A stretch of DNA of 64,000 bases from Alloascoidea africana (taxonomy: Eukaryota; Ascomycota; Alloascoideomycetes; Alloascoideales; Alloascoideaceae): assembly GCA_030581615.1 (NCBI GenBank), contig JAKTTT010000003.1, positions 557,451-621,450 on the forward strand, given 5' to 3'. Under the pieces are notes generated by a model that saw only the letters and a program-made list of their open reading frames with translations, was not told the origin of the DNA and made no database searches. Below, one piece after another: positions 53,638 to 63,972 of the stretch (position 1 is the stretch's first letter; each line of letters begins with the position of its first letter). The position numbers and the translations under genes were made by a program.

Positions 53638-56600
53638 TCATAGCTTCTCTTGTAGCAGCTTTGAAATCTCTTCAACAGCATCATCAATCTTTTCTGGGTT
53701 TGTACCAACGCCCTGGCAGGTGACACCTTTTCCTCCTGCTTTGCCGCCAATGTGCTGAGTAACAAGGGAGCCAAGATCAGAAACCTTCAAGGTATCTGAA
53801 CCAGGTGAATATCCCCCATGGGCCACCTTCCCATCTTCATTTGAACCTGCAAAAAGATAGACAGTCTTGTCCTTGGCCTTTGATTTGACGTAGTTAAGAG
53901 CCTCGATTATAGCCTTGGGGTTTGCAGATATTTCAGGGATACGAGAAACAAAGTACTTTTTATCTTCATTTCCCTCTTGGTCAAAATACTCGGTAACCAG
54001 CTTAACGGCTTTCTGGGACTCCTGTTTCTGTCTCTGCTTCGACTCTTCTGTTACTTTCTTCTGAATCTTTGCGAAAGCCTCCTTCAACTGGTTCTTTTGA
54101 ATGACAGAAATAGCAAGCTTGTTTAATTCGAATCCGATTTCCTTGGCCTTTGCCTCCTTGCTGGGACCAAATGCCATTTTCGACAGTTGGTCAAGCCTGA
54201 CACTATAATCATCCGCAACTTTCTGCACTTTATAAGCCTCTTTTCCTGTAACAGCGACAATTCTGCGAATTCCTTTGGCGATAGAAGTTTCCTCCACAAT
54301 GACTAACTCTTTGATCTCCCCTGTCTTAGAAACATGCGTACCTCCACAGAATTCGATACTGTATTTCTCCCACTCAGAGTTTTCTGTATTTGCAATCAGG
54401 TCTTCAACTGGCACACCAATCGACACCACACGAACCGGATCAGGATAAGTTTCGCCAAAAACAGCACGAACACTAAAGATTGATCTTGCAATGTCAAGCT
54501 GTACATCCTTGGCGTAGACGGTTGAGTTTTGCTTTATATAACGGTTGGAAATATCTTCGACCTCTTTAAGCTCCTTTGGACTTAAACCAGACTTGTGATT
54601 AAAATCGAATCGCAACTTCTCTTCAGCAACGAGGGATCCCTTTTGTTGCACACCGTCACCAAGAACTTCACGAAGTGCAAAATTGAGAACGTGAGTACCT
54701 GTATGGTTGTTCTTGATAGGCAAGCGTCGAAGTTCATCGTAGTATGAAATGGTTTTGTCTCCAACAGATAGAGAGCCATATGCAAGGTGTCCGGTGTGTA
54801 AGACATACCCACCGTAGATTTGGACGTTTTGCACATTGAAATCTGTCTTGCCGTCAATGACGATTTTACCCGTATCATATTCCTGGCCTCCTTGTTCGGC
54901 ATAGAAGGGCGTTTTATCCAAAATGATTCCAACCTGTCCGGAACTATCTCCAGAAAGTTCGTCTGTGGACTGTATGAATTTCTTGCCATCATAAATAGCC
55001 AAGATCTTGGAGTTCACCGTTTCATTACTGAATTTGAAAGAATCGTCGGTCTTGGGGATTTGATCGTTTTTGTCCAGATCAGCAATTGCATAAACATCAA
55101 GCTTCACAAGTTCCTTCCCTGTAGCGCCTTTGACACCCTTTGATGCTTCTTTCGATTCTTCTCTTGCAGCTTCGAACGCAGCCTCATCGATCTTCAACCC
55201 GTTTTCTTCAGCCATGAGCCTTGTCAGATCCACTGGGAATCCATAGGTATCGTAAAGTCTCCAAACATCCTTGCCTTTCAGGGTCTTGGATTCGGTTTTG
55301 GCAGCTTTTGCAGCATATTCTTCAAAAAGTTTTTCACCTCTGTCCAAAGTCTTGGCGAAAGATATCTCTTCTTCATCCAAAATCTCATAAATCTCGCTAG
55401 GGTTCTTGGCAAGCTCAGGGAAAATCGCCGAGTTTTGCTCAATCACAACCATCGATAGCTGTTTTAGAAATCCGCTTCTTGAAACGTTTGGAAGCAATTT
55501 GTTAGCAAATTTGACAGCTCTTCTAAGGATACGTCTTAGAACATAGCCTCTGCCATCGCTATCTGGGACTCCTCCATCAGCCATAGCAAATGTCAATGTC
55601 CGTATGTGGTCGGCAAGAACTCTATAACTGGTATCATAGCCAAGATTATCCTCTTGACCGAATTTTCCCTCGTATGGCCTTACTCCTGTAAGCTCTTGAA
55701 TGCGCTTGAACAAGGGTTGGAAGACGTCGGTATCGTAGTTCGAAGGCTTGTCCTGAAGCACAGAAACCAAACGTTCAAAGCCCATACCTGTGTCAATATG
55801 CTTGGCAGGTAGCGGTCTCAGAGATCCACCTGTTTCTCGATTGAACTCCATAAAGACAATGTTCCAAACCTCCAAGACGTTGGGATCATCCTGATTCACA
55901 AGGTGGGCAGCGTTTCTTCCACCGCCAATTCTGTCATAGTGAATTTCACTGCAGGGACCACATGGACCAACATCACCCATCTCCCAAAAGTTATCCTTTG
56001 CATTGCCAGGCAAGATATGGCTTGGATCAACGCCAAAATCTTCCCACAACTTCTTGGCCTCTAAATCGGGCTCAAGACCAGTTTTCGGATCACCTTCAAA
56101 GTAAGTGACGTAAAGCCTTGAGGGTTCCAACCCATAAACATTGGTTAACAGATCCCAGGACCATTCAATCGCTTCCTTCTTGAAATAATCTCCAAACGAC
56201 CAGTTGCCAAGCATCTCGAAAAAAGTGTGATGATAGGAGTCCTTTCCAACGTCTTCCAAGTCATTGTGCTTTCCTCCCGCTCTAATACACTTTTGAGAGT
56301 TTACCGCACGCTTGAGTTTTGAAAAATCCGAGGCAGGATCAACCGTTCCCAAGAAAATCGGTTTGTACTGGTTCATGCCTGCATTGGCAAAAAGCAAGGT
56401 GGGATCTTCATAGGGGATCACAGAAGATGAAGGAACAAAACTATGGCCTCGTTCTTTAAAGTAGTCAAAGAATGTGTTTCGAACCTGTATAGTTGGAGAT
56501 AAGTGATTAGCGGTTAGTACTTTACATTATGACTCAGATAAGATCGCTATGTAGAGTTAAAATGGAAAATGCACACACCTTACTGGCGGTCCACTCTCCA

Positions 56601-56740
56601 GACATTCTTTTGTGATATCTACTAGCTAGACAAGTGCTAAAAGGTAATTGAGATGGGTAGTGTTTCAAAGCAAGAGATCGAGAGAGGGTTCTTGATCGTA
56701 GAGCGGAGAAAGTGATGTTGGGAGAGAAAGATAGGGCCAT
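53638..56740 (-). CDS. ALA1: Alanyl-tRNA synthetase, cytosolic and probably mitochondrial, 2 exons
   Basis: Charges tRNA-Ala. From the inner start (ATG 56605) exons are 56605-56579 and 56484-53638, 957 codons, against 958 in baker's yeast. The 94-nt intron starts GTGTGT and has TACTAAC. An in-frame ATG at 56740 adds 45 residues rich in Arg, Ser and Leu and free of acids ([17 protein letters not shown]), a convincing mitochondrial presequence, so one gene can serve both compartments. Domains: class II core ([54 protein letters not shown]), editing domain ([17 protein letters not shown] and CGGTHV zinc ligands), C-Ala end ([15 protein letters not shown]). Confidence 0.97.
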
Positions 56741-56770
56741 GGAGGACAGCAATGGCAGAAATTTTGCACC

Positions 56771-56785
56771 TGGGTGTATGTGTGT
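56771..56785 (+). promoter_or_regulatory. Rap1-like box upstream of ALA1
   Basis: TGGGTGTATGTGTGT, one base from the 15-mer at 38,731. It lies about 30 bp upstream of the outer ALA1 ATG and 165 bp from the inner one, between ALA1 and the TMA16 stop. Binding factor inferred. Confidence 0.4.
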
Positions 56786-56822
56786 GGTGAACACCCCCGT
56801 GCACCCCTTCGCATCTTACAAT

Positions 56823-57446
56823 TCATCCCGTCTGATGTCGAACAGCCGGCGGAACCGTCGCGGTCTCGGGGGTTATTCGGATGAAAGAAAGGGTCCCGAG
56901 CCCACCGCTGGTCCCATTCCATCGCCGGAGGGCCTCGACAACCTGTGCATCGCTTAGATCCGGGAGAAAGTATCCGGATTCGAACTCTTTCCTCTCCTGT
57001 TCCGTCCTGGTCTCCAGCGAAGACTGTCGAGCCGTTGGAGGTCGACCGGGCCGTCGCTCTTGTCTTAGCTTCAAAAGTTCTTCTTCGTCTCTCGATAAAA
57101 ATCTAAAAAAAAACAATAATAATATCGTTATTAGCATGCTGAAATAGCCCTTGATGTACCAGCCATAAAGCTTCAAGCATGCTTACGCTGAAATCAGCTC
57201 CTTCATCTCATCCAGCGTATAGCTTGCGATATCAGGTTTTGTATCTTTAACAACAGTCTGAAAAAACTTTATCCGTAGAAGTTCAGAGTCCCGAATGGCC
57301 TTTCTCGCGTTCTTTTTGCTGATGAGCTTCTGATCTCTCAACGTCGCTCTGGTGAGCTGTTTGTACTTCCGCCCCTTGGGATGTAGCTGTGAGTTTGAGC
57401 TCTTTAGCTTCTGTTTTACTTTGGACAGGCTCTTGACAGACGGCAT
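56823..57446 (-). CDS. TMA16: Tma16, pre-60S associated factor, 2 exons
   Basis: Binds late nucleolar/nuclear pre-60S particles. Exons (reverse strand): 57446-57187 and 57102-56823; 179 codons (baker's yeast 178). The 83-nt intron starts GTAAGC, contains GCTAATAAC and ends in a long T run plus TAG. Conserved start MPSVKSLSKVKQKLK, then LHPKGRKYKQLTRATLRDQK, and the helical KNARKAIRDSELLRIKFFQ. The second exon gives ELISA + FLSRDEEELLKLRQERR, RPGRPPTARQ, and SGYFLPDLSDAQVVEALRRW. It stops 83 bp before the outer ALA1 start. Confidence 0.95.
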
Positions 57447-57616
57447 GCTTGCACAGTGTCTCGCTCTTTTCTTTCTGCTTAGTTCTTGCTTGGATCTGTG
57501 TTTTCAAAAAAAATGTCAATGCCAGTACACGTGATTTCCACGTGATCCAACTGTCCAAAAAATTCTCCTACAAGAGCATTTGCCAAATAATCCCAGAGAC
57601 GGTATATCGCAGAAAG

Positions 57617-57630
57617 GCACCCACACACTG
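57617..57630 (-). promoter_or_regulatory. Rap1-like core upstream of the CAF20-like gene
   Basis: Reverse complement CAGTGTGTGGGTGC resembles the core of the other boxes. It lies about 40 bp upstream of the 57,667 ATG. A weak match, listed because of the recurring motif. Confidence 0.3.
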
Positions 57631-57666
57631 GACAGTTTTCACAGCAGAGACTCGCGTACTAGAAAA

Positions 57667-58703
57667 ATGGCTATTAGTTATTCCGTTGAAGAGCTGGTTT
57701 CGGTTGCTGAGACAGGCTTTGTTGTCCCCAAGTTCATTGCTGTTCCCTACCTACAATATGTGTTTGGCACAAAAGCACCGGACACTGTGATCACTTCCAT
57801 GTATGTGTCCGATGAATCAAACCACGCGACCACTCTGAGCGGATAAGAGAACTGACCTGTCTTTATTACTAGCGCTATTGAGCCCACTATAAATGCTAAA
57901 AACGAAGAGGAGGAAAGTACGGAGAAGCCAAACGACACAGAGGAGGTTGGCGATCCGACTGAGTCAAAGGAGGAGCCAGTGGATGAAAACGCAATTGGCT
58001 CCTCTCCAGATGAGGACGAAAACGACTCGGACGCTGATGTTGATCTAGCAGAGTTGACGAGCCGTTATGGAACCTTTGTTAAGACTACAAGAAGGGCTTC
58101 TCGGTCGAAAGATATTGGAGGTGAGTGTGAATTTTCATTTTTGTCCGGGATCTTTTTCCCTAACAATGAAACTTTGTAGACTTCAATGCTCGCGTCCTTG
58201 CTTCAATGTCACATGGAAAATCTTCAATTGGCCAAGACAAAAGTCAGCGAAGCGATTGGAATGATAGTGATGATGAAGACGATGAGAACTCGTCACAACT
58301 GCAGCGTATACAGCTGATCCGGTCCCTAATGCAAAACGTTCTGAACCCACCCGAGCCCTACTTCAGAAGACACGACGAAGACTCTGGACATTTCCATCAT
58401 CAATCTCATCATAACCATCACGCACAGCATGGTGGTCACTACAACCACTCTCATCACGATAATCAGCAGCATCAACAGCCACAGCAACAGCCGGCTCATC
58501 CTCAACCAGAGACAGATGGAGACGGTTGGACCAGCGTTCCTAGTAGGCACGGAAGAAAGAGTTTTGGGGGCGAAGATGGATATCATGCAAGAAGAGGTTT
58601 CCGTGATGGCCTAAGAGGTGGTTATAGATCGAGAGGTAGAGGCGGGAATGGAAGCGGCCCTCGGAGGCCAAATCAGAATGTTTTTGCTGGCAGCGCCAAA
58701 TAA
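57667..58703 (+). CDS. CAF20: CAF20-like eIF4E-binding protein, 3 exons
   Basis: Likely competes with eIF4G for eIF4E and represses cap-dependent translation. Exons 57667-57800, 57873-58120, 58180-58703; 301 codons. Introns are 72 and 59 nt (GTATGT with CTGAC; GTGAGT with CTAAC). The N-terminus has YSVEELV at residues 5-11, fitting the YxxxxL-hydrophobic eIF4E-binding motif at the same place as in baker's-yeast Caf20. Further along come an acidic region, TRRASRSKDIGDFNARVLASM across intron 2, a His/Gln-rich tract (about 58,390-58,500), and DGWTSVPSRHGRKSFGGED, which resembles the Caf20 DGW motif. An Arg/Gly-rich tail (RGGYRSRGRGGNG) suggests RNA contact. Larger than baker's-yeast Caf20 (161); Eap1-like is the alternative. 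Confidence 0.72.
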
Positions 58704-59466
58704 AATTACAGCTTACGATATTTGATAGAAAGCGAGGAAGTGATGGGAATGATTGTGGGCAAAAGTATATATAAGAACAGTATAACTGGAGGATTAAACA
58801 TATTTGCTAATACCTCTTTCCTTATTCACTTGTCAACTCTGATACGATTATGTTACTTAAGAGCATATATATTTGTAAAGTGGTTCGAAATGATTTTACT
58901 CTTTTTAGATCTTTTTTTCTCCTCCCTGTTTGGTAGGCTTTCAATTAACAGTCATATCAATTCAGAGGTTAATTTGATCGAAAATTGCCTCTAGCCAAAG
59001 TTGACATGTGTGTTCCAACGTTACTCACAAGCTCTGCGATATCTACCCCAAACAGTACAATAAAATAAGAGTATGGCAAGATAAATTGTCAAATTAAAAC
59101 CCAGTTAAGGAGCTTTGGCTGACTCTCGAAATAATGTTTCTTGGTAACTGCAGTCAGGCTGCTGATTGCCTCAGACGGTAGAATTTGATCCAAACGTGCC
59201 TAGAGGGTCAAATGTGAAAGGCACACCAAAAATATATGATTGGACAATTGATTAGGAAACAGTGGCTATCTCAAATGGTGATGATGAAAATATAACCAGA
59301 AAACGGATATTACACAGTTAAATGGTGCTAGATCAAATTGTTTTTTATACACTTTTATTTTGATAGATTGCAAGTTTAGTGTTTAGCTTAGAAAACTGGG
59401 ACTATAGCTTTATTTTAAGAACATTGTCAGTTTTTTCCCAAACCTTTCTAATAGATTCTCCGCGAT
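58704..59466. other. AT-rich intergenic before the repeat region
   Basis: About 760 bp with no recognisable gene. An open 90-codon stretch directly after the CAF20-like stop has no ATG at its start and looks like 3' sequence. Confidence 0.5.
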
Positions 59467-59644
59467 TGTAAGCAGAAAGGACTAGCTGATTAGTGGATGG
59501 ATAGCATGAGACGAGCATCTGAAGGGTCTAGAGGTGTAATAGAACGAGAAGGATGGAAGGAAGCACGAAACACAGAGAACAAATAAACTGAATAGAATCC
59601 AGAGAATAAAGATCCACCGAATCTTGAATCTTTATAGGCTTACA
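59467..59644 (+). mobile_element. LTR (178 bp) of a Ty3/gypsy-type element
   Basis: Starts TGTAAGC and ends GCTTACA, a perfect 7-bp terminal inverted repeat with TG...CA ends. It is followed immediately by TGGAGGTCGTGCCCGGG, which begins TGG as a tRNA-primer site does. The same first ten bases follow the LTR at 62,521. Boundary call is from inverted termini and PBS only; no second copy is visible in the window. Confidence 0.6.
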
Positions 59645-59661
59645 TGGAGGTCGTGCCCGGG
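59645..59661 (+). other. Primer-binding site next to LTR
   Basis: TGGAGGTCGTGCCCGGG directly after the LTR end. The first ten bases match those after the LTR ending at 62,666. The priming tRNA would end in ACGACCU-CCA; I cannot name it. Confidence 0.5.
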
Positions 59662-59969
59662 ATTGTCAATACAAGGCATTTTGTCGGTCTAAGTAGATGA
59701 GAAATTTTCCATCGGACAGTGCCTTGTTGTCTGCCTTGTTCTTTATAGTCTCTCCAACCTCAAAGTGCTTCTCTAAGGCTCCTTCTTGTTGAAGGTACTC
59801 TCCAGTTGTTTGTTGCTTTTTGAAGAGATCTTCAACCAAACGTCTGACTTTCTTTTTCTTCAACTGTACCACTCTTTCTGGAAAACAACTCTCGCTTGTC
59901 TGGGGACATAGCTTGAGTTTTCTACCGCGGATTATATCTAGTGAAATGAAATACAGCGTTAATCACATG

Positions 59970-60242
59970 TTAGGGAAAACATATGACCAATTCCATATCT
60001 TTGTTAAAAAGTTGATTCAATTCTTCCAAAAGTAGGCCAGGGTTGGCGTCAACAGCTTTTAAACGGTTGCACAAATTACTAAAGTTATTGCCAGTTACTT
60101 GAAGAAATCTTCTCAAAGCACCAACTGCTGAGTTTCTCGATCTGTTAAAGTAGCAGATGATAAAACCGAATTCGCTTAAATATTCGAGCCACCTCTCCAA
60201 TTTTCCCAAAGGACTATCATTTGGTGTTTTCAAATATACCAT
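59970..60242 (-). pseudogene. Ty3/gypsy pol relic (end of RNase H)
   Basis: Reverse-strand open fragment whose first third carries LKTPNDSPLGKLERWLEYLSEF followed by the degenerate equivalent of the ADALSRF block (SAVGALRRF). This is the end of the RNase H domain of gypsy-type pol. It ends in a stop, and only unrecognisable or broken frames follow on either side (including 59,872-59,666). It points opposite to the LTR and PBS at 59,467-59,661, so the element is rearranged. Fragment of pol, not functional. Confidence 0.65.
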
Positions 60243-60299
60243 TCAGACCTTTTAGCCAACTTTCCAACTTTGTAGCTTTCTTTTCTTCTCTCTAAGAAG

Positions 60300-62220
60300 T
60301 TAAAATGCGTGACAATTAGTGGAAAAACTAGTAGGCATAGTAAATGTAAATTTAAGATATTCTTCTTTCCAAAGTTTTTGATCTAAAACCTGATGGCCAT
60401 CAGAATTAAATTTGGTGGCAGGAAGGACAAAGATAAGCCATGACGAAACATTGCAAGAGATCATTTCATGCGTCGATACAATTTGTAACAAATCGACCAG
60501 GAGAGAGCATACAAAGCTTAATGTTATACATACAAAAAGACACTTGAGATAGAAAGCAGAGAAGAAAATATTGTATTCACATTATCTATTTTCCAAGAAG
60601 AGGAAATCAGTCCTCATGATGTGCTCTAGATTTATAAAGGGCCATGAAATGAACAAGCTAGGAATCAGCAAACATATCTAAATAGCGGCCAACAAAAAAA
60701 AAGATGAACAATAATATAACAAAATAATTCTGAAATTTGGATAGCAAATATTTCCAAAATAAGAACTGGCGAAAGATGTAAACCTGAATTGAAGTGGTAA
60801 CGCTGATTTTACTATCTTTAACCTAAGCTCAAGGCGCCCTCGAATATGGGATCAAAGGTGTAGTCAGGAACGAATGAGATCTGAGCAAAAGTCTTACACT
60901 TTTGGTGGTGGTTAAAATTGTTTTGCTTTTTATAAAGTTTTCTGCCTTCTGTAATATGTGACAGACATGGTCACATCCTATTTACTTTTATTCACCTACA
61001 AGTACCCTTTTTCCTATTATTATGCTCTTAATCCTTATAGATCACCATTCAAGAAGCCCCTATCTTCTTGAATGACCATCATGAATAATCTATCGTTAGT
61101 ACAAGTAGAATTACTTAAATAGTGCATTCATTCCTTAGATAGAAAGAACAAGAAATCATATCCACATTTTCCTTCAATTAAACCTTTCATTGACTGATGT
61201 TCACGTTATTCCATATCACCATACAACCAACACGCTACACCTTCAGCAGCCATTCCTAATCACCTAAGTCGAAACTAAATATTACAAATCACATCTATCA
61301 TCATCGGTGTCACAACTCCAAGTCATACGACTCGATTGTATAACCGAATAGTGATAATAAGTTGGCAAAGCCAGCGCGAGCTAGCTGGCAAAAGCCCTAA
61401 TAGTTGAACCAGGATTCCAATCGTGAACTCTTGATGTTTAGTGTAGGAACCTTCACAACATCTGCAAGAGAACCAGCGAGGTCAGGCCCATGGAATCACA
61501 TAGAATATTCTATGAGTGACATCGGTAACTTATTCTAACTTACTTTATACTTCTTTCTATTTCTTTTGTTTAATTTTACTTTCAGAAGAGCCTTTTTACT
61601 TTATTTCTGGGATATTCTTTATCTTTGTTATTTTTATTTACAGAGAACCATATAAAGGAGGGTTTCTTGCCTAGTTAGAACAGACAAGAAAGAAACTAGA
61701 ACAAAATCCTTTTTACTGAATTTTCTCAAGAATCTCCATCTAAAGTATCTAGAACCAGAACCAGAACAAGAAACGTAATACCAATCCGACTGAGGTCCAT
61801 TGTTATTACAAACATTGTGAGAGAACAGAACCTCTGTTCTGAACTCTCAAGTTTATGGCTCAGAGAATTACCATCAAGTAGCTTAAAGAAGAAAACTAAA
61901 AATACAAACAAAGTTCTATTTATACTCTTTGGCTTCAGTCTTATCATTATGCCATTCTTGAATGCGCTGAGCCTTTTGTTAATAAGAATCACAATCATAC
62001 AAACATCTATAAAGAATTCAAAATCTGACGCCCATTGTCATATGCTTGCACCGCTTATCATGGCAAAACCTTGGAAGATGAAGATGAAGATGGAAATGAA
62101 AATGGGAAATAAAGATGGGAAATGAGGAAGGACGATGAGAAAGTTGAATTTCGAAATCAGGTAATTTTAGGGACCGTCGTTGCACTAAGGTTGTCTAATG
62201 ACTGCCTCGTTCAAATTCGC
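60300..62220. other. AT-rich region without recognisable genes
   Basis: About 1.9 kb between retroelement pieces. Short open frames on both strands (for example 61,817-62,125 forward and 60,300-60,491 reverse) match no family I know. A TATAAAG box and purine-rich sequence near 61,650-61,720 could belong to another decayed LTR, but I cannot define ends. Confidence 0.4.
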
Positions 62221-62223
62221 CTG

Positions 62224-62371
62224 AACCACAGAATAAACCACAGAATAAATCATTGAATGAACCACTGAACAAATCATTGAATGAACCACTGAATGAACCA
62301 CTGAACAAATCATTGAATGAACCACTGAATGAATCACTAAACAAACCATTGAACAAACCATTAATGCTTTT
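62224..62371 (+). repeat. 12-nt minisatellite, about 12 units
   Basis: Units alternate between GAATGAACCACT and GAACAAATCATT, with single-base variants, for about 150 bp. The repeat ends where the protease relic begins, so it may be the decayed linker of a retroelement polyprotein. In that frame some units read Glu-Gln-Thr-Ile and others contain TGA. Confidence 0.8.
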
Positions 62372-62488
62372 TTAGGGAACCTCAAATCACCGAAAGGAGC
62401 TTATGAGGTAAAGCTAGCCCTAGACTCAGGATGTTCAACAAGTATGGTGTCAATTAAGTCATTGGAACGAGAAGAGCTGCATCGATAA
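62366..62488 (+). pseudogene. Retroelement protease relic
   Basis: Forward frame reads FLGNLKSPKGAYEVKLALDS and then GCSTSMVSIKSLEREEL, the retropepsin signature with catalytic Asp in DSG at 62,423. It ends in TAA at 62,486-62,488, 32 bp before the next LTR. Only about 40 codons remain, so this is an abutting remnant of an older element. Confidence 0.65.
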
Positions 62489-62520
62489 TGGAAGTTCTTT
62501 CGCTGTAGGAAAGAAGGGCA

Positions 62521-62666
62521 TGTTAGCCTCGGATGGGTGATCTCCTCACTCTCTAGTAGTGAGGCTTAGATAGGTCTATATAAGTAGCCTATCTGTTCCC
62601 CCTTATGGGGGACAGCAATCAAATCTTAGTGTTGTTTGTAGCCTCTCACCTTCTCGAACCCTTACA
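62521..62666 (+). mobile_element. 5' LTR (146 bp) of a Ty3/gypsy-type element
   Basis: Starts TGTTAGCC and ends CTTACA, with TATATAAG near 62,577 as promoter and a short hairpin-like CCCCCTTATGGGGG near 62,605. A TGG primer-binding site and a gag-like ORF follow. Differs in sequence from the 59,467 LTR, so a different family or an older copy. Confidence 0.65.
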
Positions 62667-62684
62667 TGGAGGTCGTACCTGGTT
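62667..62684 (+). other. Primer-binding site next to LTR
   Basis: TGGAGGTCGTACCTGGTT begins directly after the LTR. Its first ten bases equal those of the site at 59,645; later bases differ. Confidence 0.55.
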
Positions 62685-62702
62685 CCTTCTGGCTCACACA
62701 CT

Positions 62703-63542
62703 ATGTCTTCTTCTATACAACCCTCAGCTCTGTCTGCAGCGGACTTGGCCTCATTGATTTCTGCTATTACGGCGGCGTCTCAGACGGCTAACGTTCAAGC
62801 GCTCTCCGCAGCAGCTAAAGAATCTGCGCAGGACGTCGAGCTATCCAGGTCGTACAAATTTTTACCGACCTGGGGAATTCACGAGAACCGGTTGCAGGTG
62901 CACAACAAGTTCCAGACGTTTTTGGAGTCTCGGGACTGGTCTGCCCCGCAATTTTTTAAGGCGTTGAAACGATCCGCCTCGGATGACGAATCTGTACGGT
63001 TTTGCACAACTCATGAATTGGAAATCATCGAGTTCGAGCGTGCACATCTCTTCTTATCGTGGTTCTTGGTCACCGAGCGAAGGGAGCACGCTACAGTCTT
63101 GCGAAAGGAAAGGCTCTCCGAATTTGAGAAATTCAGGAGACTGCCCACATGCTACTCCGATCAAGACTTCCGGGACATCTTCAAGTCTCTTCGCTCGATT
63201 CATGTCCCCGACCTTCCGTTCTCGGCGCTTTTGTTCTTGCTCGCCGCTTCTCAGTTTTCGGTTTACGACACTGTGGCGCGGATGGTGGAGGGCCACGCCA
63301 AGACCTTGACCGCAGCGGCCGACCCACACGCCAAGGTGCCCAAAACCACCAAAGACGCAGCCAAGACGATTCCCAACAACTTCGAATCATACGGCTCGTT
63401 TTTCTTTCAAGGTTATGAGGACCTGGTGATACAATTCATTCCTCGACCGCCTCACACACCGCGCTTCGATCAACCGAAACGCGGTAAACGAGGGGGACAA
63501 AGGCACAGAAATCAGGCCTACAAGAAAATATCGAGCCGCTAA
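62703..63542 (+). CDS. Gag-like protein of an LTR retroelement
   Basis: 279 codons starting 36 bp after the PBS, in the expected gag position. Ala/Ser-rich N-terminus, then an alpha-helical capsid-like body (WGIHENRLQVHNKFQTFLES, FFKALKRSASDDESVRF, FDTV-type helices) and a basic end (QPKRGKRGGQRHRNQ) that could bind RNA. No CCHC zinc knuckle. GC-richer than the surrounding host DNA, consistent with a recent arrival. Instead of reading into pol, the frame stops at 63,540-63,542 and the next recognisable pol sequence lies on the other strand. Assignment rests on position and composition, not on a motif. Confidence 0.6.
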   Translation: MSSSIQPSALSAADLASLISAITAASQTANVQALSAAAKESAQDVELSRSYKFLPTWGIHENRLQVHNKFQTFLESRDWSAPQFFKALKRSASDDESVRFCTTHELEIIEFERAHLFLSWFLVTERREHATVLRKERLSEFEKFRRLPTCYSDQDFRDIFKSLRSIHVPDLPFSALLFLLAASQFSVYDTVARMVEGHAKTLTAAADPHAKVPKTTKDAAKTIPNNFESYGSFFFQGYEDLVIQFIPRPPHTPRFDQPKRGKRGGQRHRNQAYKKISSR

Positions 63543-63553
63543 GTCCTACTGTC

Positions 63554-63905
63554 AACTGTCGTAGGTTTGGCATTGACGGAGCAATTGGCACCGTATTCGA
63601 GTTGAGAGCTCTGTAATCGAAAACCATTCTGAGGCTCCCCGAAGCCTTCCGCACTGTATTAGGTACTGCGTAATGTACTGCATTGGACCTGCAGATCAGC
63701 CCGCGTTCGAGCAGAGAGAGAACCTCTTCCTCAATAAAGGCGCGCTCTTCCATGGTAAACTCAGGAAGTGGGCGATTGCCTTTCCAGACGGGTGACTTGA
63801 TCAGTTGGATCCGATGATCATGAATTCGCTGCGGAGGGAGCGAGAACGAGGCATTGAAGAGTGCGTGGGGTTGTTTTTGAACCAGGGCTTTAATTCCAGG
63901 TCACA
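63554..63905 (-). pseudogene. Inverted pol fragment (start of reverse transcriptase)
   Basis: Reverse-strand reading begins in the linker IKALVQKQPHALFN, continues with RIHDHRIQLIKSP, PLPEFTMEERAFIEEEVLSL, LICRSNAVHYAVPNTVRK and SGSLRMVFDYRALN, then PSMPNLRQL. This is the N-terminal RT region of gypsy-type pol up to the first conserved block. Recognisable sequence stops at about 63,555, next to the gag stop codon on the opposite strand, and the RT core is absent. It is therefore a truncated, inverted piece. Confidence 0.75.
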
Positions 63906-63972
63906 CTTCCGCCGGATGTGACACCCGAAATTAAAGCCCTGGTTCAAAAACAACCCCACGCACTCTTCAATG
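63852..63972. repeat. Perfect 44-nt inverted repeat with 33-nt spacer
   Basis: 63,852-63,895 is the exact reverse complement of 63,929-63,972; the spacer itself contains GGTCACA/TGTGAC as a weaker continuation. Both arms encode the same pol linker (KALVQKQPHALFN) in opposite directions. Confidence 0.92.

Noticed and set aside
62224-62371. Minisatellite considered as a CRISPR-like array
   Set aside because: Units are 12 nt, directly abutting and without unique spacers, in a eukaryotic genome.
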